DNA of 64,000 nucleotides, from positions 800,001-864,000 of the forward strand of contig WPIO01000139.1 in NCBI GenBank assembly GCA_009760855.2. The letters run 5' to 3'. Of the stretch, positions 1-11,160 are shown piece after piece. Source of the DNA: Cristatella mucedo (lineage: Eukaryota > Bryozoa > Phylactolaemata > Cristatellidae). A model generated the notes under the pieces. That model was not told the DNA's origin. It worked only from the letters and a program-made list of their open reading frames with translations, and ran no database searches. The translations under genes and the position numbers were made by a program. Position 1 is the stretch's first letter; each line of letters begins with the position of its first letter.

Positions 1-105
1 TGCACGGTATCCAAAGGATTTAAGGTTTGTACAAGGTATTTGTAGACTGTTGGATTCCAAAAAGCGGGTGGTACGATGCTTGGCCTCATTGGCTTGAGCA
101 TATAC
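1..105 (-). mobile_element. L2-A LINE fragment (C-terminal region)
   Basis: This closely matches the reverse-oriented C-terminal part of the L2-A copy at about 60676-60780, including the stretch that encodes the conserved tail of the LINE ORF2. It is cut by the window start and its other edge is vague. Only a remnant is present and it has no open frame. Confidence 0.75.
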
Positions 106-189
106 AGGTGACATGTGCATGTGCACTGAGTCCGAAAGCAAGGGCCTGCAAAACAAAGAAAGCAATACGAAGAGTGTTCAAAAGAGGGT

Positions 190-800
<611 letters not shown>

Positions 801-1559
801 GAAAAAGGAGAGGAGGGTGAGAAGAGCGATGTCTGCTGTCGGTATTTGAGTTGGCTGGGGCCCTGCCAGTTAAATTGGGTAAATCTGAGACAGCCTAACG
901 CGTAGGGCATAACATTAACCTCAGTCCCACTTGAATGAATGCCAGAATTGTATTGAGCATCGACTGCTCAGTCATCAGCTCTCTTAAGTGGAATGCAATA
1001 GCTTTATTGCAGATGCTCATCTATGCAGTTCTCATGTCGTACTCTATAGCTTAGTTCTCATCTTGGCATTGAAGGCTTTCTATTATCTATGCGGTGGCTA
1101 CTCGAGCATTTATCCCCTCAGGGGAATCGGCTCAGCAACGTGCTGATGCGGTGAAGAAATTGTGGGCCATGGTGCAACTGAACGACTATTTACGTGCTTT
1201 GCTATTTCGTTGCATATAATGGGCAGAAAAAATCATGCTTTATGCAGCAGATTCCCAGGTGAGAGAACGAGCTGTGGTTGTAAGTGGAGAAGTGTGGCAC
1301 GTTGTCAAGATGCAAGAGAGAATCTCTATGAGTGAAGAAATAGTTTGGGTTAAAGATGAGTTACAGCTACGAGTTACAGTCACGAGTTTACAGTTACGAG
1401 TTAGAGTGGTGGTTAGTCTGTGCTGCTGATGAGCTACTGATCTGGTCGTCAGATGTTTGTGTATGCATTACCGGTACATGCATACTTCCAAGGTTAATGA
1501 TGCCACACTCGGGTAGCACTTGCAAGTGCTTTCACTTCGTATGCATATGGTGGGACTCT
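801..1559. other. No recognised feature
   Basis: Unique-looking sequence with only short open frames and no recognisable domain. A repeated GAGTTACAG motif near 1358-1405 is a minor local repeat. Confidence 0.5.
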
Positions 1560-1725
1560 TTCGTCACGTGTTTGCATACATGCCTGCATTTTGTATTGCA
1601 TCTCCGGCTTCTGGGTGTTACTATCCATCATTTAGTATTGCTTTCTATACAGCATCTGTAAAGTACTTTGAAAGAGATTCAGTTAAATGAAGGTGCTATA
1701 CAAATATAGTACTATTGTTATTATA
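1560..1725 (+). mobile_element. L2-A LINE 3' end
   Basis: The segment carries the family-A 3' terminus: GAAAGAGATTCAGTT followed by a GGTGCTATACAAAT-type motif and an ATT-rich tail, matching the end of the copy at about 14110-14216. The 5' boundary of this truncated piece is uncertain. Confidence 0.7.
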
Positions 1726-1839
1726 ATCTGCTCACACCTGGCTTCCCATGCATTTCCAGGTAGAACAGAAGCAAGAAAATGTCTAAGAGTATAGCATTGC
1801 ATATTAGTCTACAAGCCAAGAACAGGCAGATCCGAACTA

Positions 1840-2800
1840 TGTACGATACCCCTGAAGTGCTGCTCATAGGACAACAACCTATGCGTATGGCTTGACTAGA
1901 AGGCTTTGCTCATCTAATAGGTAATAATATGTGATGCTGTCGTGCTACCATAACCACGTGCTCAAAATTTAGCTGTTGTTTTCGACAGCTGCCTAAATTT
2001 TAATAGCTTCATGAAGAAGACTGCTTCTACAGCTAGCCATCACATTCGATCCCTATCTAAGATAAGGAGCTGTTTTACACGGCGGCTTTCGAAAAATTTA
2101 ACTAGCTCCTTAGTTCTATCTTGGCTTGATTATTGTAATTTCCTTTTAGCTGGGCTGCCAAAAAAGCAACTGGGCCACTGCAAATGGCTATGAATATGGC
2201 TGCAAGGCTAGTTTTTAAGTCCCAGAGGTTTGACCACGTGTCTCTTTTGCTAAAAGAGCTAGGATGGCTGCCGGCTGATCAACGGATACAGAGCAAAGTT
2301 CTTACGCTGACTCATAAGGCCCGTCACGGCTTGGCGTCTCCATACTTAGCTGACCTGCTGCACCAGTTTCAGCCTCCTCGTGCCCTCAGGTCCTGTATGG
2401 ACAATAAATTAGCTGTTCCATTCGTCTGCTTAAAGACCGCTGTGGACAGAAGCTTTGGCTCTGCAGGTCCTAGACTGTGGAACTCGCTTCCACAATTCTC
2501 CCGCAACGACAACTACTCTACTAACTGCCGACTGTGGCTCATTCTTTTCAGCGGTTCTGAGCTGCTTCTTTCATGCTACTCACTACCTCAATTGCTCTCC
2601 TGACTTTTCCATGCTTCCCACTTACTCTTTGTTGCGTGAGATGAAGTCTGTTGGCTACCAAATGCGTACCGAAAGCCGCTTAGGCTGTGAGTGCGTTATA
2701 CAAAACTCTCCTGCGTAACACCCACATGGTCTTTGTGACTTTGTGGAGTTACAGACGGAGATACATCGATACATCATCATCATCATCATCATCATCATCA
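1840..2800 (+). mobile_element. L2-B LINE, 5'-truncated copy (C-terminal ORF2 and 3' end)
   Basis: It matches the C-terminal half of the family-B element at 58290-59600 and 36000-36870. In broken frames it carries the post-RT region conserved in L2 LINEs: residues like LVLSWLDYCNFLLAGLP, then MAARLVFKSQRF..VSLLLKELGWLP, then FGSAGPRLWNSLP. The frame shifts at about 2184 and 2455, and no catalytic domain remains. The element ends with the family-B terminus (about 2690-2770) and then runs into an (ATC)n tail. Confidence 0.88.
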
Positions 2801-2801
2801 C
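2771..2801. repeat. (ATC)n microsatellite
   Basis: About nine tandem ATC units lie directly at the 3' end of the L2-B copy, consistent with expansion of the simple-repeat tail of the LINE. Confidence 0.9.
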
Positions 2802-3201
2802 ATGCCCTGCCATCAAACTCGAGTAGCTAATCATTTTCTGATCTTCTGCAGCTGCGAGTGAATTGATCGGTAAAGCAAAGGCGGTGGTAGCTTCCCTGCA
2901 ACATCGATGAAAGGTCCGTTCTCATGTAGTCTTTACGACCACGCGCCCCAGGAATGAGCAAGGCTTAGGCAGAGCCCCGAGGTCGTGCTTCATTAATGCT
3001 TACCGGCAATTGTCGGCCTCTTGGCCGCAGCCTTCGCCTCCCATCATCTGCATCAAATTTGGGTCCTTGCAGCTAGATCTTGCATTGTGAAATAAACAGG
3101 AGCTCTATAAGGAATTCAGTATATCGTCGAGCAGGTTGTCAGCCATTAATAGTAATAATAGCAATAATAGTTATTATTATGATAATAATAATACGCTTGT
3201 A
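2802..3201. other. No recognised feature
   Basis: Non-coding spacer ending in an AATAATAAT-rich stretch (about 3150-3190), which may be a decayed LINE tail. Confidence 0.5.
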
Positions 3202-3331
3202 TAGCTGGTTTGGTCTAGCGGTTAAGGTGCTCGCCCCGACCAAGGTCTGACTGAGATCGTGGGCTCGAGCCCCGAGGCACATGTGAAGCGCCTGAATAGA
3301 GATTAAGTTCTCTTGGGGCGCTATATAAATG
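3202..3331 (+). mobile_element. SINE-B (tRNA-derived SINE with L2-type tail)
   Basis: The 5' part has a clear pol III A box (TGGTCTAGCGG at about 3210) and B box (GGCTCGAGCCCC at about 3263), so it is tRNA-derived. After the tRNA-like head comes GCGCCTGAATAGAGATTAAG and GGGGCGCTATATAAATG, which is the 3' terminus of the L2-A LINE. Two other well-kept copies lie at 13512-13651 (-) and 48890-49030 (+). It abuts the 3' end of the next L2-A copy tail to tail. Confidence 0.88.
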
Positions 3332-4510
3332 AATTATATTTGTATAGTGCCTTCAGAAAACTCGTGCTCTTTCCAAGCATTGTACATGTGCTGTAAAGAA
3401 AGCATGATCAAACGATGAGTCGTAGAGCGTGCTCAATGACTACGAAAATACCATTGTTAGACGTGACATGTACAGGTTATGCATACAAAAATAGTTTGTA
3501 GCAGTATGGGCGGTGTCATTTTGCATAAGCATACAAGAAAAGAATTACATAACGACCCACTAAAGGCTGTGATGAACGGGTGCCTCTTGAGCTTCTTTGA
3601 AATGTGGTCAAGTCGGATATGCCGTGACGTCAGTCGGAAGTGAGTTCCAGGATTCGGAAGCGGACGAACTAAATACACGGTCTCCGAAGAATTTGAGGTT
3701 GGTACGAGGTATAAATAAGCGATTAGGCTCCGAAAAGCAGATAGTACGATGCTTAGCCTTGTAAGGGAGTACATTTGATAGGCAAGGTGGAGCCAAAGAA
3801 TGAAGGAACCTAAAAGTGAGCAAAAAACCTTAAAGTCGATGCGTTGCATGACTGGGAGCCAGTGCAGGTCCGCGAGAAGTTGTGAGATGTGGCAACTGCG
3901 ACGCTCACGACAGACAAGCCTAGCCGTTGAGTTCAGCACCAAGCTGTAAGCACCTGATTGCACAGGCCGCTAGACTAGAAAGCAGTGAGTTACAGAAGTC
4001 AAGACAGGATGTCACAAATGCATGGACTAATTTAGATGTGGTATCCCTGTAAGCCCCAATTTTAGCGATACTGTGTAGCTGAAAGTAGGCAGACTTGACC
4101 GTGGAGCTTATGTAGTCGTCTAATGTAAGATCGCTTTGGAACATAACACCTAGATTTCGTGCAGATCCAACAGGAGAAATGCTGGCATAGCCGATTGTGA
4201 GTGCTAAACTTTCCCATTCCTGAATCACATTTGGTTTGCCCGTAACCAGTAAGTTGGTTTTATCATCATTCAATTTTAGAAAGTTTACTGCCATTCGTGT
4301 GCGGATGTCATCAATATATGCAGTAAGGGAGTTTAGAGAATTTGACGTGCTGGAGGGATTGGAAGGGATTAAAGCAAAGGTACTACTGAGTGTCATCTGC
4401 ATGGAAGTAAAAGTCTAGATTGTGCCTAGCAATCGCATCGGCAAGAGGGAGAGTATAAACTATGAAAAGAATGGGACAAAGCACAGAGCCATGAGGTGCA
4501 CCTATCACTT
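3332..4510 (-). mobile_element. L2-A LINE, 5'-truncated and degenerate
   Basis: Read on the minus strand, the element goes from RT-derived sequence (about 4510) through the segment DDIRTRMAVNFLKLNDDKTN, the post-RT region (SARNLGVMFQSDLTLDDYIS, LVHAFVTSCLDFCNSLLS, then ARLVCRERRSCHISQLLADL) to the 3' untranslated region and tail at 3332. Frames break at about 3920 and 3823. The YADD-containing half of RT is missing or decayed, so it is not active. Confidence 0.9.
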
Positions 4511-5105
4511 CAGCGTTCCTATGACGATCGTTTTCTGTTCCCATCAATGCTCTGAAGGTCAATAATCATCAATGATAAAAATCAGCAATCGTTTTCGTTT
4601 CTGCTGGATTTTCTCCAGTCTGCCTTCGCTTCGGTATTAGCCCTAGAGCTGGAAGAGGGCTCAGCTTCATCAGCCTTCAAAAGTCTTCGCTCCACGTTTG
4701 CTTCCACTGGACTAATCAGAAAAGGCTGCACAAGGAGGGGATCAACTGACCAACCCCAGATAATTGCTGCCGAACAAAAAACATGCTCTAGTCCGAATTG
4801 CCAGCGGTTTTTCACAGGAGCGAGTGGTTTTTGTGAGGGGTGCTTACGTGGCTGAAATGTGGAGTGTGAAATCTGCAATAACGTCACACACAGCATGTTT
4901 TGCGAAACACTGGCCCCAGGGCAGGTTGACCTCAGTTACTACGCCTCATTAGACATCGTGGGCAGTCGGTAAGCTCAAAGAAGCGCAAGCTGATTTAATT
5001 TGGCGTGCAGCTGTACTTTCGTACGTTCGAGTGAGACTTGAGATCTTGGCTCACATAGTTGCGCGAAAAGAGGTCGTGAGTATAATTTAGGTCATGCTAT
5101 AACTG
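4511..5105. other. No recognised feature
   Basis: No domain, RNA gene or repeat family recognised. Overlapping short frames on both strands (4582-4952) show no conservation that I can detect. Confidence 0.45.
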
Positions 5106-5210
5106 AGGAAGACCTGAAGGAAATGAGAGAGAGAAGTCGAGAAATTGAGAGAATAGAGAGAGAGAGAGAGAGAGAAGTAGAGAGTAGAGAGAAGGAAAGA
5201 GAGTGAGAGA
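5106..5210. repeat. GA-rich low-complexity tract
   Basis: Imperfect GAGA repeats, purest at about 5157-5174, in purine-rich DNA. Confidence 0.85.
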
Positions 5211-5994
5211 TACAAGGAAAAATAAACGAGTAAATAATTATATAAATGTAAAATAAAGTAAAATAAATGAGTGGGAAGAGATGAATGCAAGGCCTAAGAG
5301 ACGCCAGAGTAGAAAAGAGAAGAGAGACAGTGAGAAGATGTGTAAAGCTCTGTTGGTGGCTGCATGTATTGCACGTTCGTGCAGCTTCTGAAGGAAATCA
5401 TTTCGAGTTCTTCACGTCTGTTTGTGCTCAATCCAATGCAGCCTTGCGAGCAAAACACACACAAGCTAACAAAAAATTCTCTCAAGGAAACTTATTTAGC
5501 ATATTCTCGATCTCCGAGGGGAGGCTGTCACAGTCTGGTGATATGTTTCATGCCTCCTATCGATGGAGGGACGTGCATTGAAATTCAGGTCTGGAGGGTG
5601 ACTCATCCCTTGGTGCAGGTCTCTGCTAAATGCTGCAAGCTCTCATGTGGTTACTACAACCGACACTATTCTCACACTAATCCACAGTGGAAGTGGGAAA
5701 CACGAAGCCAGTGTCAGGCTATGAAGCTACCAAGTCCTTATGTACATGAATTCTGAGATGCTGCATAACTGACTATGGACATTAATTTACTGGCATGAGC
5801 TACAATATCTAGAAATCTTGAGATAAAGTTAAAGTGCATATTTTTAGCTTGTCTGAAGTCGAAACAACTCCAGAAATAGTCCAATATATTTACTCTAAAA
5901 ACCATCCTAGTAGAAGCGGTTGGCTAAGGTTCTTTGGTAGCAATGCACGAACAAATTTATACATTCTTTATATAGCATAAGGATATCCTAGAGT
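5211..5994. other. No recognised feature
   Basis: An open frame of 130 codons on + (5364-5756) has no recognisable motif and overlaps other frames. I see no support that it is coding. Confidence 0.4.
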
Positions 5995-6165
5995 GAGCCG
6001 TGGTGACACATTAGGTAAGGTGGTTGATTTCACGACCTCAGTCCCGAGGTCGTGGGTTCAAATCCTGCGATGGGCAATCCTTTATTGTCACTGCTGCTAG
6101 CTATGGTGATAGCCGTAAAGGCTCTTTTTTCGCTTTAAAAAAGAGGCAGTTAAATCAGCTAGTAT
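5995..6165 (+). mobile_element. SINE-A (tRNA-derived SINE)
   Basis: A tRNA-like head with B box GGTTCAAATCC at about 6055 is followed by a conserved body (GGGCAATCCTTTATTG, GATAGCCGTAAAGGCTC) and the tail AGGCAGTTAAATCAGCTAGT. Just upstream of the B box, CACGACCTC (6031-6039) and GAGGTCGTG (6046-6054) form a perfect 9-bp hairpin. At least nine copies of this family occur in the window. Confidence 0.87.
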
Positions 6166-6644
6166 TTTGTTTAGAGACCAGCAGGGGCTCTAATGTTCCA
6201 TAAGAAATTTAATGCTACAGTTTGTGCAAAGGCAAAACTAAAGCCCGAGTAAATCATTTGAGCGAAAAAGGAAAAGGCATTAAACGCAATACAGACGTGA
6301 ATATGAGTCACCCTGCATGTTCTCCTCCAATGAGATGAAAGAATTCGTTCCTTCAATGCAGGACAACGATACATGTCTATTTTCTCATTAGGCATTGATA
6401 AGCAGTCTTGATCTCACTTCAAATTCTCTTGAAGATAATATTGCTGAAAGATCTTGAAGTAACGTATGTAGACATGCATTCGCTAGATATACACCAAATC
6501 AAATAAATATATCCTCCAACTGCACGATGGCTCGGGTTCAGCACTGACAAAACTGGTTTTGATTATTTGAATATTTCTGCGCAGCAGGTAGGGCCACTAA
6601 CAGCTGCGAAACAGTAGTGGAGGTGGCTATACTACTATTGCTTC
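6166..6644. other. No recognised feature
   Basis: AT-rich spacer between two SINE-A copies, with no coding support. Confidence 0.45.
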
Positions 6645-6810
6645 TGCTTGCTAATTACTTCGCCGGGCTCTGCTAAGCTTAGCTGCTTTTAAAGCCTTCT
6701 TTATGTAGTGACAGGGGGTCTTTATGGCAACCACAACCGCTTGCAGTAGGGATAAGGAATCGCGAACTGCAGGACTCAATAACCTATGATCTGGGTCGGC
6801 AAGAGCAATC
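6645..6810 (-). mobile_element. SINE-A, degenerate copy
   Basis: Reverse-oriented match to the SINE-A body: TTTAAAGCCTTC...GACAACCGCTTGCAG-like blocks and a decayed B box. It lies just upstream of the first EF-hand exon, inside the presumed preceding intron. Confidence 0.6.
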
Positions 6811-6877
6811 GCCATGCTCATGGGCTAAGACCGAGAGATTCTCACGCTCGTTGTCTGCCTGCTGCGCTTCCTTTTAG

Positions 6878-7021
6878 ATGCCAAAGCAGTTTTCATGCTC
6901 GTCGATCCTAAGAATACAGGCCAGATGAATATCAAGGATATTGGTTTAGTGTTCAAAGGCTGTGCAATGACTATAGCAACCAACATTCTTGACGATTGGT
7001 TAGAGGAATTGGACATAAAGC
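6878..7021 (+). CDS. Calmodulin-like EF-hand protein, exon encoding EF-hand 1 and start of EF-hand 2
   Basis: This 144-nt exon follows a good acceptor (CTTCCTTTTAG) and ends at a consensus donor (GTGAGT at 7022). It is in phase 1 at both ends. It encodes AKAVFMLVDPKNTGQMNIKD and on to DDWLEELDIK, which aligns with the calmodulin segment from helix A (EAFSLFD) through EF-hand 1 into helix C of EF-hand 2. The family binds Ca2+ in the cytosol and regulates partners. Here loop 1 begins at 6904 as D-P-K-N-T-G-Q-M-N-I-K-D, with Lys at position 3 and Asp instead of Glu at position 12, so Ca2+ binding is probably weak or lost. No initiator exon was found upstream. It could equally be a troponin-C-like, centrin-like or myosin light chain relative; an EF-hand identity is much more secure than the subfamily. 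Confidence 0.85.
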
Positions 7022-7055
7022 GTGAGTTTGGTCATCCCATCCCAACTCATCTGGA

Positions 7056-7095
7056 AAGGACTGGCTACTGCAGTGGTACGCAGTAGCCAGTCCTT
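7056..7095. repeat. Perfect 16-bp inverted repeat (hairpin) near 5' splice site
   Basis: AAGGACTGGCTACTGC (7056-7071) is followed after an 8-nt loop by its exact reverse complement (7080-7095). It begins 34 nt inside the intron, after the donor site. No flanking element or duplication explains it. Confidence 0.95.
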
Positions 7096-8436
7096 GCCGT
7101 CGTTGATGTCGCAGGCGATTGATTTAGCTGCTTTTGCTTCTGCATGCCTAGTGGTGGTTTCAAGCGTTAGCGAGCACAATGTTCGTATCAGAGATCGTAT
7201 AAAAATCCAAATCCACTGACCGAATTTTTGTCACAGCTGTCACGATGCGTTTATTGTGCAGTCGCACGCTTAAGATGATGTCGCAAGCTCTTGCACAAAC
7301 CATTTTCAACCGAAAACTTGATAGCACCTGCAGTTCTGGACTAGATCACTAGTCACTAAATCTATTCGTTAAGTCTCCCCTTAGCCTGGAAACGCCCTCC
7401 AGTATTGTGGACGTTTGCAACGAAGACTCAAGAAGGTAGGAAGCAGGTAGAAAGCAAGACTCACCGTGTAAACCCAGCTTTATTGGCTGACCTAGACGTG
7501 CTGCGTTGGTACTTGACTGACAGCAGTGGAAATTCATGAAAGGCTTACAGTGGAGCTACAGGTAGGAGATATTCAATCTCACTGAAACGCGATGTGCTTA
7601 CATTATTTATTTGACATATATTTCAAAGGTATTTTTGATAAAGGGCAACATACTTCTTGCTCTGGAGTCGTATGTGAACACGTGACTTCACGAAAGCATC
7701 GCCCTCCTCTCGACCGCGCTTTTTAATCCAGTACGGAAGAAGTAGCGATTGCTAGCGATGAGAAAAATCCGCAGCAGTTTTCCATGTGAGATGAATGTCG
7801 TGAAGCATTGCACTCTGCACTCGGTGTGCTCGCGTCAAATAGCATTAACAGTAAAGCCGAACGCTCGCAGCTGGTGCCGAGCAGCAGCGCTGCTGAGCTC
7901 GTCACCCACTCCCGAAGGGAAAGTTCGGTTCGTGCGAGTACGCAATAAGTGGACCTCTGCCTCCGCGTAGAGCGCTTCGGTAGCGACTCTCCCCGTGCTA
8001 CATTCTATCGTTACCGAGCGTCACAAGTTCGTACGCATGCACTAGATCGAGTTGCAAAGTGCTACTAGGAAAGTTCGCCGCCGAACTTTATTCGCAGGTG
8101 GACAAATTCGCTGCTCCTCTAGCTCCCTCACCAAGACCAGCATCCGGATCCGGTCGTACGTGGTAAATACCATCACCGCACTGAAATCGCCAGCGTCCGT
8201 CCACGTGAGGACGCTGGATACGCGTAGGGACGGACCGATCAACAAAACCCGCGACTACCAGCGTTGGTTCGGGCGTGCCTTGGCCTCAGCAGGAAACCCC
8301 TGGGTGCCCCGATCGTCGCTTCGTCGGGCCATCCTAACTAGAACGATGCTTCCGCTTCTTTCTCCCTAGCGGAAGGACGAAAAGTGAGGGCTATTTCGCT
8401 AAAGTAAAAACAGTTCCTCCGTCCGCCACCACCCCG
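7096..8436. other. Intronic sequence with no recognised feature
   Basis: It becomes GC- and CpG-richer from about 7680. Short frames on both strands carry no recognisable domain; a 105-codon frame at 8052-8369 (+) is the longest. No promoter or RNA gene could be supported. Confidence 0.45.
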
Positions 8437-8627
8437 AAGGCGGGCAACCCTAAATTCTACCACACAGTGACGAATCCTAAGCGAGGACCACGCGCGAACA
8501 CATGCACGCAAAATGCGAGCCTCTACACAAAAGGCGGGCAACCCTAAATTCTACCACACAGTGACGAATCCTAAGCGAGGACCACGCGCGAACACATGCA
8601 CGCAAAATGCGAGCCTCTACACAAAAG
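8437..8627. repeat. Perfect 94-bp tandem duplication
   Basis: Copy 1 spans 8437-8530 and copy 2 spans 8531-8624, with no differences seen, followed by the first three bases of a third unit. The identity is striking in a window where most repeats are old. Confidence 0.96.
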
Positions 8628-10059
8628 TGTCCGGCGTCCGCCAAATTCGCCTATCTACGCTTCCTCTCGCCATTTCGTGACCGTCGGTTGCCATCGTCGG
8701 TACCCGCCTTCCTTCTTCGTACTAGCGGAAACGAGTCAGGCGACGATGGCGGCGGCAGCTTTCACGAAGCTTCGCCTTGTTCTTAAATAGGTAGCTGGCA
8801 CTAGAAGCACGAGCGAAAGGATTTTGGACCCAACACCTTGAACAAACGCGGTAAATAATGACTAGCCTTACTCGACAGCCGATGAGCAACAACTTCGCTC
8901 TCGGGTGTGGAAAAGAGGGTTTGAGACAATCCTTCAGAACCGATATGGGGCCAAGGTGGACTGGCCCGCCAACATCGATGGGTCGCTCCAGCGAATCGCA
9001 GGCCGAATTTCCGCGGTAGTGCCACTCTCGAGCCTCTCCTGCCCGAGATATGCCCCACCCCCAAGTGATCCTACCACAATTGTTGTGCCCGCTTGCTAAA
9101 TGCTCAAGAACTGGTACTTTTCAGCCTAGCTGCTCTTGTGTGACATAATTTTAAGCCAGCCTGGCGATACGCTCAATTATTTCCATGTGGTCATGCCTAA
9201 AGTAAGATAAGTTCTAATTGTGGCGAGCAGTGATGAAAAAGAACACCCATCACGAAAATTTCCAGTCATACAGCAGTTAAACCCAACCGATCCAGTCCTA
9301 CCTTTACTAGTATTTAGGTGGCTTGCTCGTTCAAATAATCAGGTCGTTGTCTTAATTCCGCAGGAGTTCTAAACAAATATCCAGTAACTGAGACTTAAAC
9401 CACCCACCAAGAAACTTGTAAGACTTTAAACTATTGGTTAACCATCGAATCCTTTCTAGGTCCACTTAATTTTCTGTGCATGCTATCTTTATTAGTAATT
9501 CAACCGTCAAACCAAGCTGGATTTGATTTTTATGTAGAGGAAATCTGTGCTGCGATTCTTACCTTTCTTTAAACATCAAACTCAGTAAAAGTCCTTGCAG
9601 CTTGCAAAGCTAGCATTCAGACCACTTGCCTAGCAGCAACCTTTCTCAAAGTAAGTGACGATAAAAGCAACTAACATGTTATGGGAGAACTTGCCGTAGT
9701 CAGAAACTGCAGAGTTGAACTCATACATTGAGTTTGTCCAGCATAGCCGTGGAGGTCAAACCTACGTAGGTCTGCACGGAGTCTGATTGTCTTCTTCTAA
9801 AATGACATCTCGCGAAATGAGTGCATTAGCTTCATTGTCAAGTATTCTTATTTCGAACAACAAGACGTGGTTGGAATTTGGGTTTGCCTAGGTTAAGAAA
9901 CCGCACCCAAGCAGGTCCATGCATTCAATAAATCCATCTAGATATCCAAAATCTCTCTCTCTCTCTCTGATTGTTGGTTTAACTTCCCAAAAAGACGCTT
10001 ACATTTGGCACCAAACACTTTAGCTAGGTTTTATCTATTAGGGAGTAAACGAACAGCTC
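8628..10059. other. Intronic sequence with no recognised feature
   Basis: CpG-rich until about 9070, then AT-rich. It holds a short (CT)n run at 9954-9969. No domain or repeat family is recognised. Confidence 0.45.
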
Positions 10060-10130
10060 AACGGCCTAGTGTATTAAAAGAACTTGGTCTCTATTCAAGC
10101 GGTTCAAATATGCCACGGACTCGAGTCCAC
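10060..10130 (-). mobile_element. SINE-B remnant
   Basis: Reverse-oriented similarity to the SINE-B tail and B box (GTCTCTATTCAAGCGGTT... and GGACTCGAGTCC). It is short and diverged, and the tRNA head is mostly lost. Confidence 0.5.
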
Positions 10131-10254
10131 CATATTGATTATTAAATAAATTGTCCTTGGTGTTGTTTCACCTTCACTACTGGGCTCAACGCATGGCATG
10201 GTACCTGTTCTCGCAGACCAACACCAGCTCGCTATCAAATAGCGACTTCATGAT

Positions 10255-10500
10255 AATGTTAATAGAATTCAAGGCCTTGTCACTCACTTTTAGGTCTCTT
10301 TCTTCTCTCGCTCCCGCTTACTTACCCGAAATACACCCTTATCAGGGTTGTTAACGTTAGCTTTACCTTCAACAAATCTAAAATCTCATTGAGACCGTGC
10401 CTTCAGATTGACCTTGCTTCCTTTGCAGTAAATGTTAAATGCCTAGATAGAAATTGAGTTCTCTCAGGGTGCTATAATAAATGTATTATTATCATTATTG
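10255..10500 (+). mobile_element. L2-A LINE, internally deleted fragment
   Basis: 10255-10350 encodes the L2-A block FKALSLTFRSLSSLAPAYLP. From about 10385 the sequence jumps to the 3' untranslated region (TTTGCAGTAAATGTTAAATGCCTAG) and the ATT tail at about 10480. The intervening C-terminal sequence has been deleted. Confidence 0.75.
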
Positions 10501-11084
10501 TTATTCTTATACGATCTTAATGAATTATCGCCTCCCGACAACAGGCTCTGCTAATGCACACTGTCCGTGACAGTAATCCCTTCATAAAACCAAAGTTCTT
10601 GCAAAACTTGAATACGGTAACCAAGACATCTAGACCTTTTTAAAGATTATCTCTTTGTTTCTTGACCGTAGCCAGTGAGGAATTACTTTCCTATAAATAC
10701 ACTATTACATGCCTACGGATGCTTATGCTTGGTGCTGGGTTCTCTTCCGCCCCTACGGTGGTGGCAGTATATTCTCCGACTGCTAGTCCTATTTACATGT
10801 GGCATGATCGCGAGTACCTACTGTCGTTTCTTTACGGTCATTCACATGCATTTGCAGATGGTGTCCTTGAACTATGAATTAACAAAAGAAAAACGACGCG
10901 TACTTGACTCGGGGCTGCGACCGGATAAATGCTTGTTTGGTATATGCAGCAGTGTCTCCAACCACCCTATTCCATGTCTCACCAGCTCTGGCGTGAATCA
11001 ACCTAACTTAGTGGCCCATCTGGCCTGCTATAATGGTGGCCCTTATCACCGCTTGTCTTTAGAATCCTCGCTCAATGTGTAATA
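10501..11084. other. No recognised feature
   Basis: Open frames at 10662-11082 overlap in two registers with no recognisable motif. It could be a decayed 5' part of the LINE that follows, but I cannot show this. Confidence 0.4.
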
Positions 11085-11160
11085 AACACCTAATAGTTGA
11101 TTTAACAGCCTAAGTTTTATAGCGGCATTAGATTATTAACAGTTATTACCACCGTACCAC
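11085..11160 (-). mobile_element. SINE-A tail remnant
   Basis: The blocks AGTTGATTTAACAGCCTAAG and TATAGCGGCA match the reverse-oriented SINE-A tail and body. The head is lost. Confidence 0.5.

Noticed and set aside
3202-3280. Functional tRNA gene
   Set aside because: A and B boxes are present, but the head is fused to an L2-like tail and repeated elsewhere, so it is a SINE.
7022-7086. Continuation of the EF-hand frame past 7021
   Set aside because: A consensus donor GTGAGT lies at 7022, and homology to EF-hand proteins stops exactly there.
8052-8369. 105-codon + frame as a host gene
   Set aside because: No domain, overlapping frames on the other strand and CpG-rich composition; lies inside the proposed intron.
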